In this document: positions 1-8,754 of the stretch, piece by piece
Position numbering within the stretch: position 1 is the first letter of the stretch
How the letters are laid out: every line of letters begins with the position of its first letter
NCBI RefSeq assembly: GCF_010365105.1
Contig: NZ_JAAFGZ010000003.1
Span: 62,001 to 126,000, forward strand
Direction: 5' to 3'
From: Polaromonas sp.
GTDB taxonomy: Bacteria; Pseudomonadota; Gammaproteobacteria; Burkholderiales; Burkholderiaceae_C
Length of the DNA stretch: 64,000 nucleotides
Notes under the pieces: model-generated
Database searches by the model: none
Seen by the model: only the letters and a program-made list of their open reading frames with translations
What the model was told of the DNA's origin: nothing
Program-made: the position numbers and the translations under genes

Positions 1-26
1 GCCCCAAAGCCAGCGACATCCCCACC

Positions 27-770
27 TCAGAAATCCGAAGCCGGGCCAGGCGCCCCGGCGGGCTGGCCCCAATGGTCTTCAAACACCATGTCGGCCAGCG
101 CGGCGCGGCGCGCCCATTTTTCAGCCTGCAGCATGGGCTGGTCGTAAAAAGCGTGGACCGGCCCCAGGCACAGGATGGCAATCGGCTTGCTGCCCTCGGG
201 CATGTTCAGCAGCTTGGCCAATTGGACCGGGCAAAAAATCGACACCCAGCCCATGCCCAGCCCCTCCGCGCGGGCGGCCAGCCAGAGGTTCTGGATGGCG
301 CAGGCGGCGGACGCCAGGTCCATTTCAGGCAAGGTGCGGCGGCCAAACACATGCGCCTCGCGTCCCGGCGGCAGGGCGACGACCAGCACCTCGGCGGCAT
401 CGAGCACGCCCTGCACCTTGAGTTTCATGAACTCGTCCTCGCGCTCGCCCAGGGCTTGCGCGGTCAGCACCCGCTCCTGCTCGACCAGCACATGCATTCC
501 TTCACGCAAGGGCCGGCTGCGGATGCGGATGAAGCGCCACGGCTGCATGAAACCAACGCTGGGCGCATGGTGCGCGGCCGACAGCAGGCGCTGCAGCAGG
601 TCGTCAGCGACCGTGCCGCCGCTGAAGTGGCGCATGTCGCGGCGCTCGTGAATGGCGCGGTACACCGCCTGGCGCTCGGGCAGGCTGAAGGCGTTACTGG
701 CGTCAGCAGGCGTGTTCACGCCCTCAGTCTTCAATGCCGCGCTGGGCTGGAATGCCCGCGTTGAACGCAT
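27..770 (-). CDS. bluB: 5,6-dimethylbenzimidazole synthase BluB
   Basis: Flavin-destroying nitroreductase-fold enzyme that turns reduced FMN into 5,6-dimethylbenzimidazole, the lower ligand of vitamin B12. The protein (247 aa from the ATG at 770) carries the BluB-type start ERRDMRHF, then [14 protein letters not shown] and a GLGMGWVS segment near residue 170, all typical of BluB rather than of general nitroreductases. It is the last visible gene of the B12 operon. The ATG at 770 has an AAGG six bases upstream but overlaps cobO by 47 bp; a GTG at 719, just after the cobO stop, would give 230 aa, closer to the usual BluB length. Function is confident; start is open. Confidence 0.9.
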   Translation of the reverse strand: MRSTRAFQPSAALKTEGVNTPADASNAFSLPERQAVYRAIHERRDMRHFSGGTVADDLLQRLLSAAHHAPSVGFMQPWRFIRIRSRPLREGMHVLVEQERVLTAQALGEREDEFMKLKVQGVLDAAEVLVVALPPGREAHVFGRRTLPEMDLASAACAIQNLWLAARAEGLGMGWVSIFCPVQLAKLLNMPEGSKPIAILCLGPVHAFYDQPMLQAEKWARRAALADMVFEDHWGQPAGAPGPASDF

Positions 771-1305
771 GCTTGACCTTGGCCATTTCGGTCACGGTGT
801 CAGCCAGCGCGATGAGCTCGGGCGGGCAGCGACGGCCGGTGATGACCACATGCACATCCTTCGGCCGGCGTTGCAGCGTCTGCAATACATTGTCCAGCGG
901 CATCCAGCCGTAGATCAGCGGATAGGTCAGCTCGTCGAGCACGACCATGAAGTTCTCGCCGCTCAGGATTTCGGTTTTAGCTTTTTCCCAGCCATTGCGA
1001 GCGAGCTGGGCGGAATGTTCAAGGTCCTGGCTTTTCCAGCTGAAACCGTCGCCCAGGCCTTCAATCGGAATGCCCAGTTGCTCGAACATGCGGTGTTCTC
1101 CGAAGCGGGCGCTGGGCACCTTCATGAACTGGAAAATCCTGACGGTTTTGCCATGCACATGCTGGCGGCCGTGGGCGCGCAAGGCCAAGCCAAAGGCGGC
1201 GGTGCTTTTGCCCTTGCCGTCGCCGGTGTTGACGATCAGCAGGCCCCGGCGCTCGCCCTCGGGTTTTTCATAGGGCTTGTCAACGGGAGGCGTTTCGATT
1301 TGCAT
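724..1305 (-). CDS. cobO: Cob(I)yrinic acid a,c-diamide adenosyltransferase
   Basis: ATP:corrinoid adenosyltransferase of the CobO/BtuR/CobA type, attaching the 5'-deoxyadenosyl group to cobalt during B12 synthesis or salvage. The P-loop [10 protein letters not shown] lies about 25 residues from the chosen start, with [10 protein letters not shown] and the C-terminal [12 protein letters not shown] typical of the family. The reading frame stays open upstream to 1422, but the extra 39 residues overlap the ABC ATPase gene and are Arg/Ser-rich without similarity to the family, so the ATG at 1305 (193 aa) is preferred. It lies 19 bp after the ATPase stop, in the middle of the B12 operon. Confidence 0.92.
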   Translation of the reverse strand: MQIETPPVDKPYEKPEGERRGLLIVNTGDGKGKSTAAFGLALRAHGRQHVHGKTVRIFQFMKVPSARFGEHRMFEQLGIPIEGLGDGFSWKSQDLEHSAQLARNGWEKAKTEILSGENFMVVLDELTYPLIYGWMPLDNVLQTLQRRPKDVHVVITGRRCPPELIALADTVTEMAKVKHAFNAGIPAQRGIED

Positions 1306-1324
1306 GATTTGGCAGCTTCTAAAG

Positions 1325-2119
1325 TTAAATTTTGGGCAGCGCGATCCACTGGCCGGCGAGCGGGAAAATGGCAATGCGGTGGTCAAACACCTGCTCCAGC
1401 GCGCGGTGCGTTGCCGTGTCATGGCAGGCGCCCTGGTGCGTGACGCGGCCGTGGTCCATCACCACCAGCTCGTCAGCCTGCAAGGCGAACGAAATTTCGT
1501 GCAGCACGCTGACCACGGTCTTTCCGCTGGCGACCAGCGTGCGCACCATCAGCAGCCAGTCGGCCTGATGCGGCGGATCGAGGTTGGCCAGCGGCTCGTC
1601 CATCAGCAGCACCTCGGCCTCGACCGCCAGCGCCCGCGCCAGCAAGACGCGCTGGCGTTCGCCGCCCGAGAGCTGGCCCAGCGCCCTGCCCCGCCAGTCC
1701 CAGGCTTGCGTCGCCCGCAAGGCACGCTCGACAGCGGCGTGGTCGGCGGGGCTGGGTGGCGCCAGCCAGGCCTGGTGCGGCAGGCGCCCGAGCATGGCCA
1801 CGTCGTAGGCGGTCAGGTCGTCGGCCGAGCTTTCGTTCTGGCCCAGCCATGACAACTGTTGCGCCCGCTCGCGCCCGCGCATGGCGGCCATTGGCTGGCC
1901 CAGCAAGGTGACATCGCCGCCGTGAGGCAGCAGCCCGGCCAGCACCTTGAGCAGCGTTGATTTCCCCGCGCCGTTGGGCCCGACGATGCTGGTCCAGCGG
2001 GCGCGCGGCAAGGCCAGCGAAATACCGTGCAAAACCTCGTCATTTCCAAGCCTTGCGCTTATCTGACGGGCATCCATAGCTACGAAATTCATGGCAATGA
2101 TGGGTGGATTCAAGGTCAC
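1325..2119 (-). CDS. btuD: Cobalamin ABC transporter ATP-binding protein (BtuD-like)
   Basis: Cytoplasmic ATPase of a FecCD-type importer, 264 aa. Walker [10 protein letters not shown] at about residues 47-55, signature [10 protein letters not shown] near 150, Walker B VLLMDEP near 171, and a switch His in the [11 protein letters not shown] segment. It begins inside the permease gene through an ATGA overlap (2116-2119), so translation is probably coupled. Role as the B12 or corrinoid importer is inferred from the riboswitch and neighbouring cob genes; the ATPase alone would also fit heme or siderophore uptake. Residues about 8-24 are encoded by a short genome-wide repeat, so the N-terminus is probably not conserved. 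Confidence 0.9.
   Translation of the reverse strand: MTLNPPIIAMNFVAMDARQISARLGNDEVLHGISLALPRARWTSIVGPNGAGKSTLLKVLAGLLPHGGDVTLLGQPMAAMRGRERAQQLSWLGQNESSADDLTAYDVAMLGRLPHQAWLAPPSPADHAAVERALRATQAWDWRGRALGQLSGGERQRVLLARALAVEAEVLLMDEPLANLDPPHQADWLLMVRTLVASGKTVVSVLHEISFALQADELVVMDHGRVTHQGACHDTATHRALEQVFDHRIAIFPLAGQWIALPKI
2051..2097 (-). repeat. Short palindromic repeat (family A) inside btuD start
   Basis: Read on the minus strand the segment has the family pattern seen at other places in this window: AATTTCGTAGCTAT followed by a GCCCGTCAGATAAGCGCAAGGC-like arm. It covers codons about 8-24 of btuD. Assignment rests on comparison with copies at 4262, 14252, 18249, 21731, 28061, 50914 and 62598. 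Confidence 0.5.
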
Positions 2120-3135
2120 AGTCCGTTGCCCCGCCCGGTATGCCGGTGCATCAGCCAGAGCAGATAGGTGCCGCCCAGCACGGCGGTCAGCACACCCACG
2201 GGCAACTCCTGCGGCGCCATCAGCCCCCGCGCCAGAATGTCGGCGGCGGTCAACAGCACCGCGCCCATCAGGCTGGCCAGGCCAATCAGCCGGCCGTGGG
2301 TGGTCTTGACGACCGAGCGCACCAGGTGCGGCGCGGCCAGGCCGACAAAGGCAATCAAGCCGGTTTGCGCCACCGCCGTGCCGGTCGCCAATGCCAGCAC
2401 CGCCACCAGCGCGGCGCGCATCTGCACCAGCGGCAGGCCCAGGCTGTGCGCGGTGGATTCGCCCAGCGCCAGGCCGTCGAGCGCGTGGCTCATCATCCAG
2501 GCGGCGAGCATCATCGCGGAAAACACCGAGGCCATGATGGCGCAGGCGGTCCAGCCGACAAAGCCGGTGCTGCCCAGCATGAAGGACTGCATCGCCTGCA
2601 TGATCTCGGGCGTGAGCAGCAGGATCAGGGAGGTGATGGCGCCCAGCACCACGCCGACAATCACGCCCGCCAGCAGCAGCCGCAGCGTGTGCTGTACGCC
2701 CTTGGCCAGCAGCAACGTGAGCAGCACGGCCAGCACGGCGCCAACAAACGCCGCGCCGGTCAGCCCGATGCGCGCCAGCCAGTGCGTAGCCAGCGGCGAC
2801 ACGCCAAACAGCGCCATCGCCAGCGCCACGCCGAGGGAGGCACCCGACGCGCTGCCGAGCAGGTACGGGTCGGCCAGCGGGTTGCGAAACAAGCCCTGCG
2901 CCACCGCGCCGGCCAGCCCCAGCAAGGCACCCGCCAGCCAGGCGCCCAGCGTGCGCGGCAGGCGGATTTCCGACACGATCATCAGCGCCTGCGCATCATT
3001 TTGCATGTTCAGCACGCTGTCAAAACCGGTGCTGCCCACGCTCATGCCCAGCAGCAGCAAGGCGGCCGACGCGGCCGCCAGGCCGATGGCCAGCCAAAAC
3101 GCCTTGCGGTGCTGTCGGGTGAAGGTGTGGCTCAT
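2116..3135 (-). CDS. btuC: Cobalamin ABC transporter permease (BtuC/FecCD family)
   Basis: Inner-membrane permease of a vitamin B12-type importer, 339 aa, strongly hydrophobic with about ten predicted membrane segments. Family marks include RLPRTLGAWLAGALLGLAGA near residue 65, RNPLADPYLLG near 90 and GLAAPHLVR in the C-terminal third. An upstream in-frame extension to 3249 is Arg/His-rich and overlaps btuF, so the ATG at 3135, overlapping the btuF stop as ATGA, is chosen. It also overlaps btuD by four bases at its 3' end, giving a tightly coupled btuF-btuC-btuD set. Confidence 0.93.
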   Translation of the reverse strand: MSHTFTRQHRKAFWLAIGLAAASAALLLLGMSVGSTGFDSVLNMQNDAQALMIVSEIRLPRTLGAWLAGALLGLAGAVAQGLFRNPLADPYLLGSASGASLGVALAMALFGVSPLATHWLARIGLTGAAFVGAVLAVLLTLLLAKGVQHTLRLLLAGVIVGVVLGAITSLILLLTPEIMQAMQSFMLGSTGFVGWTACAIMASVFSAMMLAAWMMSHALDGLALGESTAHSLGLPLVQMRAALVAVLALATGTAVAQTGLIAFVGLAAPHLVRSVVKTTHGRLIGLASLMGAVLLTAADILARGLMAPQELPVGVLTAVLGGTYLLWLMHRHTGRGNGL

Positions 3136-4007
3136 CCGGCGCCAGCCCCGGCCTTGCTCGCGATGCACTGGGCCATGATGCGCGCGGCCTCGGCCATGCG
3201 CGGGCCGGGCCGGATCAGCACGTCGGACTGCTCGGGGCTGAAGAGACAAATGCGCTTCTCGCGAATCGCCTTGATGGCGCCCCAGCCGGGGTAAGACTTC
3301 ATGGCGTCGGCGCTGCGGCTGCCCACCATGATCAGGTCGGGGTTGGCACGCACCACGAACTCCGGGTTGATGCGTGGAAACGGCCCCAGCGCGGCGGGAA
3401 TGATGTTTTTCATGCCCAGCCGGGTCAGCGTTTCGCCCATGAAGGACGACTCGCCGGCTGCATACGGCCCGCGACTGACTTCAAAATAAACGCGCGTGTT
3501 GCGGGTACTGGCCGGCAGCGACTGCGCAGCCGCCGAAACGCCGCTGTCGATAAGGCGCCAGACGCGGTCGGCGCCCGCCGCGTCTGGAATGTCGAGCAGC
3601 GCGCCGAGCTTTTTCAGCACGCGCTGCACATCGGCATGGCTCTTGGGCTCCAGCGCCACCACTTTCAGCCCCAGCGACTCCAGGCGCTGGCTGGCGCGCG
3701 ACGACGTGGCCAGCACCACCACGTCGGGCCTGAGCGCGACGATGGCCTCGATGTTCGGGTCAAGCCCGCCACCTACTGTTGGCAAAATTTTGACGCTGGC
3801 CGGGTCATTGGAATAGCGGTCCACGCCTACCAGGCGCTGGCACTCCCCGAGCGCGCAGATGCTTTCGGTCAGCGACGGCAACAGGCTGACGATGCGCTGC
3901 GGGCTTTGCGCCAGCGTGACGCTGACGCCGCGATCGTCGGTGAGCTGCAGGGCGTGTGCCGGTGCCAGTGTGGACAGGCTGCACAGCAGCATGAAAACCA
4001 TTGTCAT
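3132..4007 (-). CDS. btuF: Periplasmic cobalamin-binding protein BtuF
   Basis: Substrate-binding protein feeding BtuCD, 291 aa from the ATG at 4007. A signal peptide (TMVFMLLCSLSTLAPAHA) precedes the mature protein. Family marks are PQRIVSLLPSLTESICALG, the acidic-arm type contacts around VGVDRYSNDP, and a C-terminal NPDLIMVGSR block. The frame is open further upstream to 4076, but that stretch overlaps cobU and contains a repeat copy; a start near 4030 inside the repeat cannot be excluded. It is followed without a gap by btuC. Confidence 0.88.
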   Translation of the reverse strand: MTMVFMLLCSLSTLAPAHALQLTDDRGVSVTLAQSPQRIVSLLPSLTESICALGECQRLVGVDRYSNDPASVKILPTVGGGLDPNIEAIVALRPDVVVLATSSRASQRLESLGLKVVALEPKSHADVQRVLKKLGALLDIPDAAGADRVWRLIDSGVSAAAQSLPASTRNTRVYFEVSRGPYAAGESSFMGETLTRLGMKNIIPAALGPFPRINPEFVVRANPDLIMVGSRSADAMKSYPGWGAIKAIREKRICLFSPEQSDVLIRPGPRMAEAARIMAQCIASKAGAGAG

Positions 4008-4024
4008 GGTTTTGAGCGCGCTGA

Positions 4025-4060
4025 CCCTCACCCCAGCCCTCTGCCGAAGGTAGAGGGAGC
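4025..4060. repeat. Imperfect palindrome of the CCCTCACCCC..GAGGG type
   Basis: The segment reads CCCTCACCCCAGCCCTCTGC, then CGAAGGTAGAGGGAGC. It resembles a repetitive element found between genes in many GC-rich proteobacteria (recalled, not searched). Here it sits between cobU and the btuF signal peptide, directly before the chosen btuF start. Confidence 0.6.
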
Positions 4061-4072
4061 AAGACAAAGTCA

Positions 4073-4672
4073 TCATGACTGGCTTTTCAGGGTCAGCGGC
4101 AAACCGGCCGCCATGTAGGTCACGCGCTGGCAGGCCTGCGCCACCTCCTGGTTCAGCAGCCCCAGCGCATCGACAAAAGCCCGCGTTTCATGCCCCATCG
4201 GAATGACGCCCAGGCCGATCTCGTTGCCGACCAGCACGACCGGACCGGTGGCATTTTCAATTGCTCTTAAAAACATAGCTACCTGCGCCCGTGCAACATG
4301 CGCTGGCGCCTTATTTTGTTCATTATTTTCGGCGGGCATGAGCAAATTGGTCAGCCACAGCGTCAGGCAGTCCACCACGACGAGGGTTTGCGGCTGGCTA
4401 TGGCGGGTCAAGGTTTGGGCCAGTTGCACCGGCTCTTCCACGGTTTGCATGCCGGGCACCCGCTCGGCGCGGTCGGTCTGGTGACGCGCGATGCGCTCGC
4501 GCATTTCGGCGTCCCAGGGCTGGGCGGTGGCAATCAACACGGCTTGATGCGCCGGCGATTGCGCCAGCCAGCTGCGCGCCAGCAACTCGGCCCGGCGCGA
4601 CTTGCCGCTTTTCTGGCCGCCCAGGATCAGCTCGCTGCGGGCGACGGACAGCAACTCATGCATGTGCTGCAT
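4073..4672 (-). CDS. cobU: Adenosylcobinamide kinase / guanylyltransferase CobU (CobP)
   Basis: Bifunctional enzyme that phosphorylates adenosylcobinamide and transfers GMP to it, the step that activates the corrinoid for nucleotide-loop assembly. P-loop ILGGQKSGKSR near the N-terminus, VVVDCLTLWLTNLL in the middle, and VLVGNEIGLGVIP near the C-terminus are diagnostic. Length 199 aa from the ATG at 4672; an ATG at 4663 is equally possible. The gene begins inside the 3' end of the BtuF-like gene. Between the LTLWLTNLL and GNEIG motifs, a short repeat is translated in frame, giving a Lys/Asn/Ala-rich insert of about 20 residues. Confidence 0.92.
   Translation of the reverse strand: MQHMHELLSVARSELILGGQKSGKSRRAELLARSWLAQSPAHQAVLIATAQPWDAEMRERIARHQTDRAERVPGMQTVEEPVQLAQTLTRHSQPQTLVVVDCLTLWLTNLLMPAENNEQNKAPAHVARAQVAMFLRAIENATGPVVLVGNEIGLGVIPMGHETRAFVDALGLLNQEVAQACQRVTYMAAGLPLTLKSQS
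4262..4310 (+). repeat. Short palindromic repeat (family A) within cobU
   Basis: The plus strand reads TGCTCTTAAAAACATAGCTA and continues CCTGCGCCCGTGCAACATGC, then GCTGG. This matches the pattern seen in intergenic copies elsewhere in the window, but here it lies antisense within the cobU reading frame. Confidence 0.6.
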
Positions 4673-5507
4673 CCCAATCGAGAATGAAGCGGTGCAGCTT
4701 TTCCACGCCATCGGTCAGCGCGGCCGGGCCGGGTTGCAGGATTTCGGACGACTTGATCTCGAACAGCTGATGGTTCTGGATGGCCGGCACGCTTTCCCAA
4801 CCCGGCCGGGCGGCCACCAGCTCGGGGCGGAATTTCTTGCCGCACCAGGAGCCAAAAATGATGTCGGGCGCACGCTGCACGATCTCCAGCCCGTCGGCAA
4901 TGATGCGGCCCTTGCCCATGGGTTCCTTCGCCAGTTCGGGAAAGCAGTCGTCGCCGCCGGCAATGCCGACCAGCTCGGACACCCAGGCGATGCAGCTGAT
5001 GTGCGGGTCGTGCCATTCCTCGAAAAACACCCTGGGGCGGCGCTTGAGCGAACGCGCCGCCTGCTTGATGTCCCGCAGCCGCTGCTGCATCTGCCCGATC
5101 AGCACCATGCCGCGTTCGACCTGCCCGACCATCGCGGCGAGCTGGTACATCATCGAAAAAATCTCGGCCACGCTGCGCTGGTTGAAGATGGTGACCTGGA
5201 TGCCATGGCGAATCAGCTGCGCGGCAATGTCGGCCTGCAGGTCTGAAAAGCCGATGACGCAGTCGGGCTTCAAATCAACAATCTTGTCGATCTTGGCGCT
5301 CAGGTAGGCGCTGACCTTGGGCTTTTCGTTGCGCGCGCGCGGCGGGCGCACGGTGTAGCCCGAAATGCCGACGATGCGGCGCTCTTCGCCCAGCATATAC
5401 AGCCATTCGGTGGGCTCTTCGGTCAGGCAGACGATGCGCTGCGGGCCATAGGCCGAGGTGTCTTTGCTGGCGGCCAGTGTGCGCCAGTCGTTTGCGGTGT
5501 CAGTCAT
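4656..5507 (-). CDS. BtuF-like cobalamin-binding protein without signal peptide
   Basis: A 283-aa member of the helical-backbone periplasmic-binding superfamily (TroA/BtuF fold): GPQRIVCLTEEPTEWLYMLG, VGISGYTVRPPRAR, LKPDCVIGFSDLQADIA and PDIIFGSWCGKKF are the corresponding blocks. Unlike the btuF gene downstream, its N-terminus (MTDTANDWRTLAASKD) is hydrophilic, with no signal peptide or lipobox. It overlaps cobB by eight bases and cobU starts within its end, so it is embedded in the B12 operon. Relatives in Burkholderiales are usually named cobalamin-binding protein. A cytosolic corrinoid carrier or sensor role is inference; a wrongly called start is unlikely because no hydrophobic stretch lies upstream in frame. 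Confidence 0.75.
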   Translation of the reverse strand: MTDTANDWRTLAASKDTSAYGPQRIVCLTEEPTEWLYMLGEERRIVGISGYTVRPPRARNEKPKVSAYLSAKIDKIVDLKPDCVIGFSDLQADIAAQLIRHGIQVTIFNQRSVAEIFSMMYQLAAMVGQVERGMVLIGQMQQRLRDIKQAARSLKRRPRVFFEEWHDPHISCIAWVSELVGIAGGDDCFPELAKEPMGKGRIIADGLEIVQRAPDIIFGSWCGKKFRPELVAARPGWESVPAIQNHQLFEIKSSEILQPGPAALTDGVEKLHRFILDWDAAHA

Positions 5508-6843
5508 GGTGTTCCTTTAAAAACAGGCCCGCCGCCGCAGCCGGGCTGGACGCAAACCAGGCATGGAAATAACTCGCCTTCACCGCGCCTGTCGAACCGG
5601 ACACATACAGCGCCTCGCCTTCGCCGCGCAAGCTGCGTCCCGGTGCGACCTGGGTGCGGCGGGCAGCGGGCAGCGGCGTGGCGCAGGTGGAATAGTGAAA
5701 AGTGTGGCCGCGCAAGGTGCTGCCCGGCATGTCAAGCTGCTGCGGCCCCAGCGCAGCGAGCCGCTTTTGCATCGTCACGCAGCCGGGCAGGACGCCCCAC
5801 ATCGGGTGGCTGACGCCGTGGATGTCGATGATTTCATCAAACAAGGCCATCATGCCGCCGCACTCTGCCCAGACCGGCTTGCCGGCCTGGACGTGCGCGG
5901 TGATGCTGCTTTTCATGGCCGTGTTGGCAGCCAGCGTTTCAGCATGCAGTTCGGGGTAGCCGCCGGGCAGCCACAGCGCGTCGCAGTCCGGCAGCGAGTC
6001 GTCTGCCAGCGGTGAAAAATAGGCCAGCCTGGCGCCTATCGCCTGGAGGCAGTCGAGGTTGGCAGCATACAAAAAACAGAAGGCTGCATCGCGGGCGACG
6101 GCAATCGTCCGGCCCTGCAATGCAGCTGCAGGCAAGCCGTGCTCGGGTGCGTCAAGGCTCTGGAAATCAACGGCCCAGGCCTGCAGGTCATCGCCAGACA
6201 TCTGCCCCAGCCTCGTGGCCGCCAGCGCATCGGCCGCCGCATCCAGCCTGGCCATCGCATCGCCAAGTTCATGGTCCATCACCAGGCCCAGGTGTCGCTC
6301 GGGCAGCGTCAAGGCTTCGTTGCGCATCAGGGCGCCCAGCCATTGGGCCGGGTCGCGCAGGCTGTCTTCCAGCATCGCCGCGTGGCCGGGCGAGGCGACA
6401 CGGTTGGCCAGCACGCCACCGAAGCTCAGGCCTTCGCGGTAATGCTGCAAGCCCCAGGCCAGCGCGCCAAAGGTTCCGGCCATGGCGCTGGCATCAATCA
6501 CCGCAACCACCTTCAAACCGAAGCGCTGCGCCAGATCGGCCGCACTCGGCTGGCCATCAAACAGCCCCATCACGCCTTCGACAATGAGGAGATCGGCTTC
6601 TTGCGCCGCAGCGTGCAGACGCCGGGCGCAATCCGCCTCGCCCGTCATCCACAGGTCGAGCTGATGCACCGGCGCGCTGCTGGCCAGCGCCAGCCAGTAC
6701 GGGTCCAGAAAGTCCGGGCCGCACTTGAAGACGCGCACCCGCCGGCCCTGCCGCGCATGCAACCGCGCCAGGGCGCAGGCGACCGTGGTCTTGCCCTGGC
6801 CCGACGCCGGGGCAGCGATGAGGATGGCGGGGCAGCGGGCCAT
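5500..6843 (-). CDS. cobB: Cobyrinate a,c-diamide synthase CobB/CbiA
   Basis: ATP- and glutamine-dependent amidation of the a and c side chains of (hydrogeno)cobyrinic acid. The N-terminal dethiobiotin-synthetase-like domain has IAAPASGQGKTTVACALARL and VFKCGPDFLDPYWL; the C-terminal class I amidotransferase domain has the nucleophile Cys in PVWAECGGMM and the LPGGYPELH block. 447 aa from the ATG at 6843, three bases past the btuB stop; the earlier in-frame start at 6861 would overlap btuB. Presence of CobB with CobU, CobO and BluB suggests late-stage synthesis or salvage; earlier corrin-ring genes are not in view. Confidence 0.93.
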   Translation of the reverse strand: MARCPAILIAAPASGQGKTTVACALARLHARQGRRVRVFKCGPDFLDPYWLALASSAPVHQLDLWMTGEADCARRLHAAAQEADLLIVEGVMGLFDGQPSAADLAQRFGLKVVAVIDASAMAGTFGALAWGLQHYREGLSFGGVLANRVASPGHAAMLEDSLRDPAQWLGALMRNEALTLPERHLGLVMDHELGDAMARLDAAADALAATRLGQMSGDDLQAWAVDFQSLDAPEHGLPAAALQGRTIAVARDAAFCFLYAANLDCLQAIGARLAYFSPLADDSLPDCDALWLPGGYPELHAETLAANTAMKSSITAHVQAGKPVWAECGGMMALFDEIIDIHGVSHPMWGVLPGCVTMQKRLAALGPQQLDMPGSTLRGHTFHYSTCATPLPAARRTQVAPGRSLRGEGEALYVSGSTGAVKASYFHAWFASSPAAAAGLFLKEHHD

Positions 6844-6845
6844 GC

Positions 6846-8663
6846 CTACAGAGGCGCCCATTTCACACCGACGTAAAACGAACGACCGGCCGTTGCATAG
6901 GTACGGGCCAGTTCGTACTGCTTGTCGGCCAGGTTGTCTACCCGGGCAAGCAAGGTCCAGTCCTTGACCAGCGGCGTGCTGGCGCTCAGTCCCAGAAGTG
7001 TGTAGCCGCTCAGCTCGCGGGTGTTGGCCGCATCATCAAAGCGCTTGCCAGAGAACTGCGCTTCGGCACCCAGCAGCCAGCTGCCCAGCCGCGTGTCGGC
7101 GCTCAGGGTCCCGTGCTGTTTCGCGCGGCGGGCCAATAACTTGCCGGTATTCAGATCGCGCGGATTCTGCATGTCCAGCGACCCCGCCAGGTTCACACCG
7201 CCCACGGCATGCGTTGCCGTCAGGGTGGCGCCCGAATACTCGGCCCGCGCCGTGTTGGCGTAGCAGCCGAAAGCTGATGCGCAGGTGCCTGCACTGGCAA
7301 ATGTGATCAGGTTGTCCACCTTGTTTCGGTAGCCCACCAGCCCGACGCTGCTGGCGCCCTTCGACCAGCGCAAGCCGAGTTCCAGGTTGCGGCTGCTTTC
7401 GGGCACCAGCGTTGCCACGCCGTACTGGCTGAAACGCTGGTACAGGGTCGGCGCCCGAAAGGCTGTGCCGGCCGAGGCCGATGCGCGCCATTCGGGCGTG
7501 AAGGCATAGGCATAGGCCGCGCTGCCGGTTGTCTTGCCACCAAATTCGCTGTCCTTGTCATGGCGCAAGTTGAGCTGGACGGTATGTTTCTTGTCTGTGA
7601 AACCGTATCCCAGCGCCAGCGCATTTTGCGAGCGGCCTTGGTCGATGGGCGCATTCTCCAGGTGGTCTTCCTTGCGCTCCAATGCGGCGGTAAACAGCTG
7701 CGCGCCCAGGCGTAACTCATTTTGCAGGGTGTAGCCACGCAGCCGCGTGACCGTCAGGTAGGGCGAAGGCCGGGTTTCATAGCGGTCGCTGGAGTCGGCC
7801 ACCGACAGGCGCGTAAGCCAGGCATCGGTCCACTGCGCCTGCCAGTTCAGGCCCAGGGCATGGAGTTCGTGAAGATTGCGGTCGTCCTTGCCCAGGCCGT
7901 TGTCATAGCCCGAATCCATGTCGCTCGTCAGGTAGGTAGCCTCAAGCCGGTGGGCCTTGTTAACCTGAAAACCAAGACGCAGGTTGGCCGACAGGCTGCG
8001 GTAGTCGTCAAGATCGGGGTTTTGGGTCGGCACGTTGCGGGCATTGAAACCATCGCTTTGCTCATGCGCCAGGCCTAAGGCATAGTCAAAGCCGCCGCTG
8101 GCACCGCTGAAGCCTGCATCCAGTTTGCGGGTGTTGTACGTGCCAACGCCCACGCCGACAAAGGGCGAAAAACCATCCTCGCCGCGCTTGGTGAATATCT
8201 GGATCACGCCGCCCAGTGCGTCCGAGCCATACACCGCAGCGGCCGGGCCGCGCAGCACTTCAATGCGGTCAATCAGCGCCAGCGGAATGCTTTCCCATGC
8301 CGCGCCCCCGGTGGCCTGCGAATCCACCCGCACACCGTCGATGTAGACGGCGGTAAACCGGGACTCGGCACCACGCAGAAACACGCTGGTGGTGGCGCCG
8401 GGGCCGCCGTTGCGTGACATTTCAATGCCGGGGACGCGCTTGAGGACATCGGCCAGGCCAGCCGCACCGCTGCGTTCGATTTTCTGGCGGTCAATGATGG
8501 TCACATCGGCCACCACGTCGTTCAGGGGCTGGACGGTGCGTGTGGCGGTGACTACCGTTTCGCGAAGTTGCGACGCTGGCTGGGTTTGCGCAAAAGCAGG
8601 AAAGGCAAGCGTCAACGCCAAGGGCAGCACGGCCAGGCGAAGGTTGGAAATACAGGTTTTCAT
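6846..8663 (-). CDS. btuB: TonB-dependent vitamin B12 outer-membrane receptor BtuB
   Basis: Outer-membrane beta-barrel importer for cobalamin, 605 aa. It has a signal peptide (LRLAVLPLALTLAFPAFA), a TonB box region ETVVTATRTVQ, a plug domain (DVLKRVPGIEMSRNGGPGA, FLRGAESRFTAVYIDGVRVD, IEVLRGPAAAVYGSDALGG) and a C-terminal strand ending in aromatic residues before the stop (SFYVGVKWAPL). The ATG at 8663 is used; a TTG at 8672 is the only earlier candidate. It is the first gene after the cobalamin riboswitch, so B12 should repress it and the downstream genes. Confidence 0.93.
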   Translation of the reverse strand: MKTCISNLRLAVLPLALTLAFPAFAQTQPASQLRETVVTATRTVQPLNDVVADVTIIDRQKIERSGAAGLADVLKRVPGIEMSRNGGPGATTSVFLRGAESRFTAVYIDGVRVDSQATGGAAWESIPLALIDRIEVLRGPAAAVYGSDALGGVIQIFTKRGEDGFSPFVGVGVGTYNTRKLDAGFSGASGGFDYALGLAHEQSDGFNARNVPTQNPDLDDYRSLSANLRLGFQVNKAHRLEATYLTSDMDSGYDNGLGKDDRNLHELHALGLNWQAQWTDAWLTRLSVADSSDRYETRPSPYLTVTRLRGYTLQNELRLGAQLFTAALERKEDHLENAPIDQGRSQNALALGYGFTDKKHTVQLNLRHDKDSEFGGKTTGSAAYAYAFTPEWRASASAGTAFRAPTLYQRFSQYGVATLVPESSRNLELGLRWSKGASSVGLVGYRNKVDNLITFASAGTCASAFGCYANTARAEYSGATLTATHAVGGVNLAGSLDMQNPRDLNTGKLLARRAKQHGTLSADTRLGSWLLGAEAQFSGKRFDDAANTRELSGYTLLGLSASTPLVKDWTLLARVDNLADKQYELARTYATAGRSFYVGVKWAPL

Positions 8664-8754
8664 GAGAATCAAACTATCAACAAAATGCTCTCACCGGCTT
8701 CCCCGCCAGTGCATGAGCGTTACGAACGCGCCCATTTCCTGAAAGAAGACGAGC

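Noticed and set aside
2104..3294. Plus-strand frame rich in Gln, His and Arg opposite btuC
   Set aside because: Composition expected from the complement of a hydrophobic permease gene; no support.
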